DNA of 17,917 nucleotides from Clostridia bacterium (GTDB lineage Bacteria; Bacillota; Clostridia; Oscillospirales; Acutalibacteraceae). Location of the stretch: contig JAFQKZ010000053.1 of the NCBI GenBank assembly GCA_017414725.1, positions 1 to 17,917 on the forward strand, written 5' to 3'. Under the pieces are notes generated by a model that saw nothing but the letters and a program-made list of their open reading frames with translations, made no database searches and had not been told where the DNA came from. Shown here one piece after another: positions 1 through 6,927 of the stretch. The position numbers were made by a program, and so were the translations under genes. Numbering within the stretch: position 1 is the stretch's first letter; every line of letters starts with the position of its first letter.

Positions 1-12
1 ATTAAATATAAA

Positions 13-41
13 TTGAAGAACAAGTGTAACTTCGGTAGAAT
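13..41 (+). promoter_or_regulatory. Putative sigma-A promoter of the topA operon
   Basis: A -35-like TTGAAG at 13-18 is followed by exactly 17 bases and a -10-like TAGAAT at 36-41, matching the consensus at 4 of 6 and 5 of 6 positions. Transcription would begin near 48, leaving a leader of about 80 bases before topA. It is the best promoter-like pair in this 128-base leader. The region is AT-rich, so chance matches are likely, and the upstream gene is not visible; topA could also be read from further upstream. Confidence 0.45.
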
Positions 42-89
42 AGTATACTATCTATAGTTAGAATACTAAAAATACTTACCGGAGTTACA
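25..89. repeat. 13-base inverted repeat in the topA leader
   Basis: The arms TGTAACTTCGGTA (25-37) and TACCGGAGTTACA (77-89) are complementary over 13 positions, with one G-U pair if read as RNA. They are separated by 39 bases. The left arm overlaps the spacer and -10 of the putative promoter at 13-41, so a transcript starting near 48 would not contain it. The pair therefore either acts as DNA (two protein-binding sites whose centres are 52 bases apart) or forms a hairpin in a transcript from further upstream. Confidence 0.45.
40..76. repeat. Palindrome and ATACT repeat cluster at the putative topA start site
   Basis: Bases 40-51 form a perfect 12-base palindrome, ATAGTATACTAT, which overlaps the last base of the putative -10 and the predicted start site. 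A second inverted pair, ACTAT-CT-ATAGT, lies at 47-58. The pentamer ATACT occurs at 45-49, 63-67 and 72-76, and its complement AGTAT at 42-46. The arrangement resembles an operator cluster, but I cannot assign it to a regulator family, and AT-rich sequence makes such palindromes fairly common by chance. Confidence 0.35.
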
Positions 90-128
90 GTATTTAATTT
101 TATATATAAAAGTGGTTGGTAGAAAATT

Positions 129-2225
129 ATGAATTTGGTGATTGTGGAGTCGCCGGCGAAAGCCAAGACTATAAAAAAATATTTAGGCAATGATTACGAA
201 GTCATCGCGTCTATGGGTCATATCAGAGATTTGCCTACCAGAAGATTAAGCGTCGATGTTAAAAATAATTTCGAGCCGAAATATGAAATTATTAAAGGCA
301 AAGAAGAAACAGTAGAAAGTCTTAGAAAAAAAGCTAGTAGTTCTGATCAAGTATATCTTGCAACGGACCCTGATAGAGAAGGTGAAGCAATTTCGTGGCA
401 CTTAGCGTATTTGTTGAATTTAAATTTGGAAGATTCTAATAGAGTTACTTTTAATGAAATTACTAAAACCGGTGTAAAAAACGGTATCGAATCTCCGAGA
501 GTTATAGATTTAAATTTAGTAAACGCTCAGCAGGCCAGAAGAGTTCTTGATAGACTCGTAGGATATAAATTAAGTCCGTTTTTGTGTCAAAAAATACATA
601 AAGGTCTTTCGGCAGGACGAGTACAATCTGTTGCTTTGAGAATAATAGTAGATCGCGAAGAAAAAATCCGAGATTTTGTACCTGAAGAGTACTGGACTAT
701 TGATGCTAATTTTATTCCGAAATCTCAAAGAAAATCTTTTGGTGCGAGTTTTTATGGAGATTTAAATAACAAGATAAAAATAAATACAAAAGAACAGGCA
801 GACGAGATATTATTAAATCTCGAGAACTCAGAATATAAAATACATAAATTAAAAAAGGGCAAGAGGAACAAAACACCTGCTCCCCCGTTTATTACTTCTA
901 CTTTGCAGCAAGAATCTTCAAGAAAATTAAATTTCACGGCTAAGAGAACTATGAAAGCCGCGCAAGAATTATACGAAGGCGTAGAAATTAAAAATAATTT
1001 AAAAATTTCGGGTTCTGTCGGTCTTATTACTTATATGAGAACGGACTCTTTGAGATTATCTGAAGATGCTCTAAACGGTGCCAGAGAATATATATTATCC
1101 AGATGGGGCGAAAAATATTTACCTAAAGAACCTAGAAGATACAAGTCCAAAAGCAACGCACAGGACGGTCATGAAGCTATAAGACCTACGATGCCTGATT
1201 TAAGTCCGGCAGAAGTAAAAGAAAGTCTGACTCAAGATCAGTACAGATTATATAAATTAGTCTGGGAAAGATTTATAGCAAGTCAGATGACAAATTGCGT
1301 ACAAAATACAATACAAGTTGATATTTTGTCAGAAAAATCCGGAGTTCCGGGATATATTTTCAAAGCTTCTGCGTATAATATAGACTTTGACGGATTTATG
1401 ACTTTATATGTAGAAGGCCAAGACACAGAAGAAGAAAAAGAAAAATTATTGCCTGATTTAGAAGAAAATCAAGTTTTAAAATTAAAAGATATCAGTTCCG
1501 GACAGCATTTTACGGAACCTCCGGCAAGATATACAGAAGCGTCATTAATTAAATCTCTTGAAGAAGAAGGCATCGGCAGACCTTCGACATATGCTTCGAT
1601 TATTTCGACTATACTTGCACGCGAATATGTCATAAAAGAACAGAAATCTTTAAAGCCTACGGAACTCGGCGAAGTCGTTAATAAAATCATGAAAGAAAGA
1701 TTTAAAAATATAGTAGACTTAAAATTTACGGCTCAAATGGAACAAGATTTAGATACAGTCGCAGACGGGAAATTAAACTGGACGGATTCTTTAAAAGTAT
1801 TTTACGAAGATTTAATTAATATGCTTGACAAAGCAAAACTAGAAATGGAAGGCGTAAAAATTACTCTTGAAGAAGATAAAATAGATAAAATTTGTGAAGT
1901 CTGCGGAAGACCTATGATTATAAAAAGAAGCAGATTCGGTAAGTTTATAGGCTGCACAGGTTATCCCGAATGTACGCATATAGAAAAAATAGTCAAAGAA
2001 CTTGGAGTTTCGTGTCCAAAATGTTCTACAGGAAAAATAATTATAAAAAATACGAAAAACAGGAAAAAATTCTTTGGATGTAGTAATTATCCGAATTGTG
2101 ATTTTGTGTCATGGGACGAACCGTTAGATCAAACTTGTCCGAACTGTTCGCAAATTTTATATAAAAAAACAGGTAAAAACGGAAAAATATACTGTGCCAA
2201 TACAGAGTGTAATTATCAAAAATAA
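129..2225 (+). CDS. topA: DNA topoisomerase I (type IA)
   Basis: Relaxes negative supercoils by cutting one DNA strand through a covalent 5'-phosphotyrosine link. The 698-residue protein has the usual length for the Bacillota enzyme. The TOPRIM domain opens with VIVESPAKAKT (catalytic Glu7) and carries the acidic DPDRE motif (D80, D82, E84). The active-site tyrosine is Y302 in ITYMRTDS, and HEAIRP lies at 348-353. Three four-cysteine zinc ribbons fill the C-terminus at about 589-615, 629-658 and 670-694. The start is the ATG at 129; the preceding GGTTGGT is a weak ribosome-binding site, but the protein begins exactly where the family does. dprA, its common upstream neighbour, is not visible; trmFO follows after 44 bases, the standard Bacillota pairing. 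Confidence 0.97.
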   Translation: MNLVIVESPAKAKTIKKYLGNDYEVIASMGHIRDLPTRRLSVDVKNNFEPKYEIIKGKEETVESLRKKASSSDQVYLATDPDREGEAISWHLAYLLNLNLEDSNRVTFNEITKTGVKNGIESPRVIDLNLVNAQQARRVLDRLVGYKLSPFLCQKIHKGLSAGRVQSVALRIIVDREEKIRDFVPEEYWTIDANFIPKSQRKSFGASFYGDLNNKIKINTKEQADEILLNLENSEYKIHKLKKGKRNKTPAPPFITSTLQQESSRKLNFTAKRTMKAAQELYEGVEIKNNLKISGSVGLITYMRTDSLRLSEDALNGAREYILSRWGEKYLPKEPRRYKSKSNAQDGHEAIRPTMPDLSPAEVKESLTQDQYRLYKLVWERFIASQMTNCVQNTIQVDILSEKSGVPGYIFKASAYNIDFDGFMTLYVEGQDTEEEKEKLLPDLEENQVLKLKDISSGQHFTEPPARYTEASLIKSLEEEGIGRPSTYASIISTILAREYVIKEQKSLKPTELGEVVNKIMKERFKNIVDLKFTAQMEQDLDTVADGKLNWTDSLKVFYEDLINMLDKAKLEMEGVKITLEEDKIDKICEVCGRPMIIKRSRFGKFIGCTGYPECTHIEKIVKELGVSCPKCSTGKIIIKNTKNRKKFFGCSNYPNCDFVSWDEPLDQTCPNCSQILYKKTGKNGKIYCANTECNYQK

Positions 2226-2269
2226 AATATAAAAATAATATAAATATATATTGGAGTTTCAAAAAACAT

Positions 2270-3601
2270 ATGGATCAAGAAATAATAAATATAATTGGTG
2301 CAGGGTTTGCAGGTTGTGAGGCGGCGTGGCAGATAGCCCAAAGAGATATAAAAGTAAATTTATATGACATGAAACCGAAGAAATTTTCTCCGGCACATAA
2401 AAACAAAAATTTTTGTGAATTAGTCTGTTCGAATTCTTTCAAGTCTAATTTTACAGATAGTTCTTCAGGATTATTAAAACAAGAAATGCGAGAATTAGGT
2501 TCTTTAGTTTTAGAATGTGCAGATCAAACGAGTGTTCCAGCCGGAGGAGCACTTGCAGTAGATCGCGAAAAATTTTCAGAATTAATTACAGAAAAAATCA
2601 AAAATCACAAATTAATAAATATAATCTCAGAAGAAATTACAGATATTAATAATTTAAAAAATAATATAAATATAATATGTACAGGTCCGTTGACTTCAGA
2701 TTTGCTTGCTGAGAATATACAAAAAATGTGCGGTGGATTACTAAATTTTTACGATGCTGCGGCACCTATTGTTACTTTTGACAGCATAGACATGAACCAT
2801 GCGTTTTTTGGTTCGAGATATAACAAAAATAATTCTGATGATTATTTAAATTGTCCGTTAAACAAAGAAGAATACGAGATTTTTTATAACGAGTTAATAA
2901 ACGCCGAACGAGCAGAATTACATGACATAGACAAAAATAATAATAATAATATAAAAGTGTACGAGGGCTGTATGCCCGTAGAAATCATGGCAAAACGCGG
3001 CATAGATACTTTGAGATACGGCCCAATGAAACCCGTAGGACTACGAGATGAAAATAATAATAAATTTTATGCAGTAGTTCAGTTGAGAAAAGAAAATTCT
3101 TCCGGAAGTTTATATAACATAGTCGGCTTTCAAACAAATTTGAAATTTAAAGAACAAAAAAGAGTATTTAGTTTAATACCGGCTCTGAAAAATCTGGAAA
3201 TAGTCAGATACGGAGTAATGCACAGAAATACTTTTATAGATTCGCCCAGAGTTTTAAACAGAGATTACAGTTTTAAAAATAACGAAAATTTATTTTTCGC
3301 AGGACAAATCACGGGCGTCGAGGGATATATAGAATCAGCGTGTTCAGGATTAGTAGCCGGTATAAATTCCGTGAGAAAATTAAAATCCCAAGAAAAATTA
3401 ATATTTGAAGATATTAGTATAATTGGTGCTCTTTCGAAATATATCACGGATGAAACTGTTGAAAACTTCCAACCGATGGGTGCGAACTTTGGTATAATTT
3501 CTCCGTTAGAAAATATTATCAAGGACAAAAAAATGAGATATAATAAATTTTCAGAGAGATCTCTAGAATACATAAAAAATTTGAAAAAAATAGATATTTA
3601 A
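2270..3601 (+). CDS. trmFO: Methylenetetrahydrofolate-tRNA-(uracil-5-)-methyltransferase TrmFO
   Basis: FAD- and folate-dependent enzyme that makes 5-methyluridine at position 54 in the T-loop of tRNAs, taking the carbon from methylenetetrahydrofolate instead of S-adenosylmethionine. The 443 residues match the family length. The FAD-binding GAGFAGCEAAW is at 10-20, the family signature LVCSNSF at 51-57 (Cys53), VPAGGALAVDR at 92-102, a second conserved cysteine at 234 in YEGCMP, and the C-terminal FAD motif FFAGQITGVEGYIESACSG from about 342. Cys53 and Cys234 correspond to the cysteines implicated in catalysis in Bacillus subtilis TrmFO. The ATG at 2270 has a GGAG at 2253-2256, somewhat far away (13 bases). 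A run of five AAT codons (2936-2950) gives an Asn tract typical of AT-biased genomes. Confidence 0.97.
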   Translation: MDQEIINIIGAGFAGCEAAWQIAQRDIKVNLYDMKPKKFSPAHKNKNFCELVCSNSFKSNFTDSSSGLLKQEMRELGSLVLECADQTSVPAGGALAVDREKFSELITEKIKNHKLINIISEEITDINNLKNNINIICTGPLTSDLLAENIQKMCGGLLNFYDAAAPIVTFDSIDMNHAFFGSRYNKNNSDDYLNCPLNKEEYEIFYNELINAERAELHDIDKNNNNNIKVYEGCMPVEIMAKRGIDTLRYGPMKPVGLRDENNNKFYAVVQLRKENSSGSLYNIVGFQTNLKFKEQKRVFSLIPALKNLEIVRYGVMHRNTFIDSPRVLNRDYSFKNNENLFFAGQITGVEGYIESACSGLVAGINSVRKLKSQEKLIFEDISIIGALSKYITDETVENFQPMGANFGIISPLENIIKDKKMRYNKFSERSLEYIKNLKKIDI

Positions 3602-3616
3602 TTTATTTTAGAAACT

Positions 3617-3623
3617 AGGGGGT
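3617..3623 (+). promoter_or_regulatory. Strong ribosome-binding site of plsX
   Basis: AGGGGGT ends 8 bases before the ATG at 3632 and fixes that start. An out-of-frame ATG at 3625 lies too close to it to be used. The wider string TAGGGGGTAAT recurs unchanged before rnc. Confidence 0.75.
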
Positions 3624-3631
3624 AATGTTTT

Positions 3632-4618
3632 ATGAAAATAATCGTAGATTCACTTGGTTCAGATAAAGGCCCTGCTGAGATTTTAAAAGCTTCCAGAATG
3701 GCAGCGGACGAGTTTGGATATCAAATTATTTTAATCGGAAACGAAACTGAACTTAAAAATATAAGTACAAAAAATAATATTTCTCTTCAGAATATAAATA
3801 TAGTAAATTGTTCTGAAGAAATTAGCATGACTGATGACCCTACGGATATCATGAAAGAAAAAAGCGAATGTTCTATGGCCGAGGGTCTCCGTATGCTAAG
3901 TCAAGATGAAGGCGACGCTTTTGTTTCTGCGGGTAATAGCGGTGCTTTGGCAGTAGGTGCAACTCTTATAGTAAAGAGAATCCCGGGTATTAAAAGATGT
4001 GCATTTGCGCCTATAATACCAAAAGAAAATGGCTTTTTCATGCTTATAGACAGCGGAGCAAACATAGAATGTAAACCGGACATGCTGTATCAATTTGGCG
4101 TAATGGGTTCTATATACATGAAAAACGTCATGGTCGTAAAAGATCCCAAAGTAGGTCTTGTAAATATTGGCTCAGAAGAGTGCAAAGGCGGAAGCCTAAG
4201 ATGTGATGCTTATAATTTATTAAAAAATAATTCTGAGATTAATTTTGTCGGAAATATCGAAGCTCGTGATATACCGTCCGGAAATACAGACGTTCTGGTT
4301 TGTGACGGGTTTACCGGAAATATTATTTTAAAATTATACGAGGGCATGTCCAAAGAATTATTTAATAAATTCAAACAAATTCTTTTGAAAAATACCAAGA
4401 CTAAACTCGCAGGAGTATTATTAAATCAAGAATTAAAAGAATTTAAAAAATCTATGGATTATCATGAGTTTGGTGGAGCACCGTTAATGGGGATCTCGAA
4501 GCCTGTGTTTAAAGCTCACGGAAATTCAGATTTCAGAGCTTTCAAGAGTGCTATCAGACTTGCGGGCGAATATGCCAAACGAAACGTCAGTAAAATTATT
4601 TCTGAAAATATAAATTAA
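3632..4618 (+). CDS. plsX: Phosphate acyltransferase PlsX
   Basis: Converts acyl-ACP and inorganic phosphate to acyl-phosphate, the substrate of the membrane acyltransferase PlsY in the first step of phospholipid synthesis; a peripheral membrane protein. The 328 residues match the family length. The N-terminus MKIIVDSLGSDKGP is a variant of the usual VDAMGGD..P opening. Other family blocks are FVSAGNSGALAVGATL (97-112), LIDSGAN (138-144), CDGFTGNIILKLYEG (224-238) and FGGAPLMGISKPVFKAHG (280-297). It lies 30 bases after trmFO and 28 before rnc. In many Bacillota fapR, fabD, fabG and acpP accompany plsX; none is present here, so its acyl-ACP must come from genes elsewhere. Confidence 0.96.
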   Translation: MKIIVDSLGSDKGPAEILKASRMAADEFGYQIILIGNETELKNISTKNNISLQNINIVNCSEEISMTDDPTDIMKEKSECSMAEGLRMLSQDEGDAFVSAGNSGALAVGATLIVKRIPGIKRCAFAPIIPKENGFFMLIDSGANIECKPDMLYQFGVMGSIYMKNVMVVKDPKVGLVNIGSEECKGGSLRCDAYNLLKNNSEINFVGNIEARDIPSGNTDVLVCDGFTGNIILKLYEGMSKELFNKFKQILLKNTKTKLAGVLLNQELKEFKKSMDYHEFGGAPLMGISKPVFKAHGNSDFRAFKSAIRLAGEYAKRNVSKIISENIN

Positions 4619-4632
4619 TATATAAAAATATT

Positions 4633-4640
4633 TAGGGGGT
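4633..4640 (+). promoter_or_regulatory. Ribosome-binding site that sets the GTG start of rnc
   Basis: TTAGGGGGTAA precedes the GTG at 4647 by about 7-8 bases. No in-frame ATG lies nearby, so GTG is the start. The 11-base core TAGGGGGTAAT is identical to that of plsX. Confidence 0.7.
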
Positions 4641-4646
4641 AATTTT

Positions 4647-5327
4647 GTGGTAGAAGAACTGGAACAAAAAATAGATTATTATTTTAAAGACAAAAAATAT
4701 TTACATATAGCTCTTACGCATTCGTCTTATTCCAATGAATCTAACGGAAAATATACAGACTATGAAAGACTGGAGTTTCTTGGGGATTCTATACTGGGGC
4801 TCGTAACTTCGGATTATATATTTAAGAATTTCCCGGATTTACCTGAAGGCGATCTTACAAAATTACGTGCGGCATTAGTTTGTGAGAAACAATTAAGTAA
4901 ATTTGCGGAACAGCTAGATTTGCAACAGTACATAAAATTAAGTCGCGGCGAAAGACACAACAGAGGTCAATGCAGACCGTCTATACAGGCCGATGTGTTT
5001 GAAGCTATTTGTGCAGCGATATATTTAGATTCAAATTATTCCGAAGCTAAAAAATTTATTTTGAAATTTATAATTCCGGCCGTGAAAGATCCAAAAATTC
5101 AAGATATACAAGATTACAAGACAGACTTACAGGAAATTATCCAGAAAAATCCTGATGAAAAAATAAGATATGTTCTTGTAGGCGAATCCGGACCTGACCA
5201 TGACAAAAGATTTACGGTAGAAGTCCAGATAAATAATAATACAGTAGGTCACGGCACGGGCAAAAGTAAAAAAGAAGCCGAGCAGCAAGCTGCTAAAGAA
5301 ACGCTAACTCTCATGGGCTTAATATAA
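4647..5327 (+). CDS. rnc: Ribonuclease III
   Basis: Cuts double-stranded RNA, including the rRNA precursor and structured mRNAs; acts as a homodimer with Mg2+. The 226-residue protein has the complete two-domain layout. The nuclease domain carries YERLEFLGDSIL with catalytic E43 and D47, and ADVFEAICAAIYLDS with D116 and E119. The dsRNA-binding domain runs from about 153 (DYKTDLQEIIQKN) to the end and contains GTGKSKKEAEQQAAKE. Translation begins at a GTG. In Bacillus subtilis rnc lies between acpP and smc, with ftsY after smc; here plsX precedes it directly and ftsY follows directly, so acpP and smc are absent from the cluster. Confidence 0.96.
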   Translation: MVEELEQKIDYYFKDKKYLHIALTHSSYSNESNGKYTDYERLEFLGDSILGLVTSDYIFKNFPDLPEGDLTKLRAALVCEKQLSKFAEQLDLQQYIKLSRGERHNRGQCRPSIQADVFEAICAAIYLDSNYSEAKKFILKFIIPAVKDPKIQDIQDYKTDLQEIIQKNPDEKIRYVLVGESGPDHDKRFTVEVQINNNTVGHGTGKSKKEAEQQAAKETLTLMGLI

Positions 5328-5349
5328 TATATTAAAATATAATTTTTTT

Positions 5350-5355
5350 GGGTGA
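5350..5355 (+). promoter_or_regulatory. Ribosome-binding site that decides the ftsY start
   Basis: GGGTGA ends 7 bases before the ATG at 5363. It rules out the longer reading from TTG 5348, whose start codon would overlap the site. Confidence 0.65.
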
Positions 5356-5362
5356 AATTAAT

Positions 5363-6277
5363 ATGAAGTTTTTCGAGAAAATTAAAGAAAGTCTGAAAAA
5401 AACTCGTGATAATATCTCGGGTAAAATAAGTAATATAATAAATTTATTTACAAAAATTGACGAGGATTTTTTTGAAGAACTGGAAGAAATATTAATCTCT
5501 TCAGACGTCGGTATGAAAACTTCAGAAATAATATGTAATAAATTACGCGAAGAAGTAAAAAAATCCGGCATTACTGATCCGAAAGAAATAAAAAATATTT
5601 TAATAAATATAATCACGGAATTACTTGAAGATAATAACAGTAAATTAAATATAAACACAAAACCCAGTATTATATTAGTAGTAGGCGTCAATGGTGTCGG
5701 GAAGACTACAAGTATCGCAAAACTGGCGTATAATTTACAGAATCAAGATAAAAAAGTGATACTCGCAGCAGGAGATACTTTTAGAGCTGCCGCTGTAGAA
5801 CAGTTAGATATCTGGGCAAGATTAATAGACTGTCCTATAGTTAAACAGCCTGAGGGCTCTGATTCTGCGTCCGTGATTTACGATACGATTTGTTCTGCGA
5901 AAGCTCATAACTCAGATGTCATAATATGTGATACTGCAGGAAGATTACATAATAAACAAAATCTCATGAGAGAACTCGAAAAAATAAACAAAATTATATC
6001 TCGCGAATTACCGGAAAGTAATAAAGAAATATTATTGGTTCTTGATGCTTCTACGGGCCAAAACGGTCTGAATCAGGCAATAGAATTCAAGAAAATATTA
6101 AATCTGACCGGTATTATACTTACTAAACTGGACGGCACTGCCCGTGGAGGTATAATTTTGGCTATTAAAAACCAATTAGAATTACCTGTGAAATATATCG
6201 GTCTTGGAGAAGATCTCGAGAGTCTAAAAGAATTTAACGCCAGAGAATTTAGCGAAGCACTATTCTCAGAAATTTAA
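5363..6277 (+). CDS. ftsY: Signal recognition particle receptor FtsY
   Basis: SRP-type GTPase at the membrane that receives ribosome-nascent chain complexes from Ffh/SRP and passes them to the Sec translocon. From the ATG at 5363 it has 304 residues: a short amphipathic N-terminus (MKFFEKIKESLKK) without the long acidic A domain of proteobacterial FtsY, then the N domain and the G domain. GTPase elements are GVNGVGKTT (108-116), the DTFRAAAVEQL insert motif (138-148), DTAGR (190-194), TKLDGTARGG (254-263) and GLGE (280-283). The frame stays open upstream to a TTG at 5348, but GGGTGA (5350-5355) lies over that codon and is correctly spaced for the ATG at 5363, which also gives the normal MxFFxKxK start. 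smc, its common upstream neighbour, is missing. Confidence 0.95.
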   Translation: MKFFEKIKESLKKTRDNISGKISNIINLFTKIDEDFFEELEEILISSDVGMKTSEIICNKLREEVKKSGITDPKEIKNILINIITELLEDNNSKLNINTKPSIILVVGVNGVGKTTSIAKLAYNLQNQDKKVILAAGDTFRAAAVEQLDIWARLIDCPIVKQPEGSDSASVIYDTICSAKAHNSDVIICDTAGRLHNKQNLMRELEKINKIISRELPESNKEILLVLDASTGQNGLNQAIEFKKILNLTGIILTKLDGTARGGIILAIKNQLELPVKYIGLGEDLESLKEFNAREFSEALFSEI

Positions 6278-6279
6278 TA

Positions 6280-6306
6280 TAAAATATTAAAAATATTAAA
6301 AATATA
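6280..6306. repeat. Three tandem copies of an AT-only 9-mer in the ftsY-yqeK gap
   Basis: TAAAATATT, AAAAATATT and AAAAATATA follow each other without a gap in the 53-base spacer, with one difference between neighbours. This is probably simple low-complexity spacer sequence. Confidence 0.5.
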
Positions 6307-6330
6307 ATAGAAAGTGAGTATGAATAAATA

Positions 6331-6927
6331 ATGTATAATTTAGAGCAAATTAACGAGGAATTAAAGAAAAATTTATCCCGAGAGAGATATATACATTGTT
6401 TGAATGTTGCAAATCAAGCTGTAGAATTGGCAGGATTATATAAAGCAGACGAGGAAAGTGCTTTTGTAGCCGGAGTTTTGCATGATATAGCCAAAGAAAT
6501 GCCATATTCAAAACAGCTGGAAATATTGCAAAACGAAAATTATGACCCGAGTACTTTTACTCCCAAGAGTAATAAAATTTATCACGGTTGGGTCGGTAGT
6601 GTCTATGCAAAAAATATATTAAATATTCAGGATCAAGATATATTAAATGCTATAAGATATCATACTACCGGTCGTGCGAACATGAGTTTGCTCGAAAGAA
6701 TAGTCTTTGCATCAGATTGCATAAGTCTGGACAGAAAATACGATGGTATAGAATATTTCAGAGAAGCTTGTAAAGTAAATCTTGATATAGTCATAATAGA
6801 CAAGCTTAGTAATGCTATGCATAAATATATAGAAAAACAGAAAATTATAGTTCAAGATACTTACGAAGCATATAATTATTTAGTAGATTATAATAATAAA
6901 AAATTGGAGCGCAGATATGCCAAATAA
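6331..6927 (+). CDS. yqeK: HD-domain phosphohydrolase, YqeK family
   Basis: Member of the YqeK branch of the HD superfamily, whose characterised members are iron-dependent hydrolases that split diadenosine tetraphosphate symmetrically into two ADP. The 198-residue protein shows the metal and catalytic pattern: H22 in RYIHCLNVA, the H51-D52 doublet in [11 protein letters not shown]85 in YHGWVG, H111 in IRYHTTGR and D129 in FASDCISLD. In many Clostridia yqeK lies in a nadD-yqeK-lytR-rsfS-leuS series; here the flanking genes are missing, but leuS still follows and overlaps it by 11 bases, implying translational coupling. The ATG at 6331 is preceded by a purine-rich AAAGTGAG at 6312-6318 with long spacing, and by a three-codon ORF (ATG AAT AAA TAA, 6320-6331) whose stop overlaps the start as TAATG. 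Confidence 0.9.
   Translation: MYNLEQINEELKKNLSRERYIHCLNVANQAVELAGLYKADEESAFVAGVLHDIAKEMPYSKQLEILQNENYDPSTFTPKSNKIYHGWVGSVYAKNILNIQDQDILNAIRYHTTGRANMSLLERIVFASDCISLDRKYDGIEYFREACKVNLDIVIIDKLSNAMHKYIEKQKIIVQDTYEAYNYLVDYNNKKLERRYAK

Noticed and set aside
2..190. Hydrophobic 62-codon frame on the - strand across the topA leader
   Set aside because: It begins with TTG inside antisense topA, has no ribosome-binding site, and covers the promoter-like region; it looks like a shadow of AT-rich DNA.
5348..5362. Longer ftsY start at TTG 5348
   Set aside because: The Shine-Dalgarno sequence overlaps it and fits the ATG at 5363; the five extra residues are not typical of FtsY.
5332..5691. 119-codon frame on the - strand opposite ftsY
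   Set aside because: Low-complexity Ile/Ser/Phe-rich translation, antisense to the well-supported FtsY N domain; no start signal.
6860..6920. T-box or other leader upstream of leuS
   Set aside because: leuS starts inside yqeK, leaving no untranslated leader; no T-box sequence is present.
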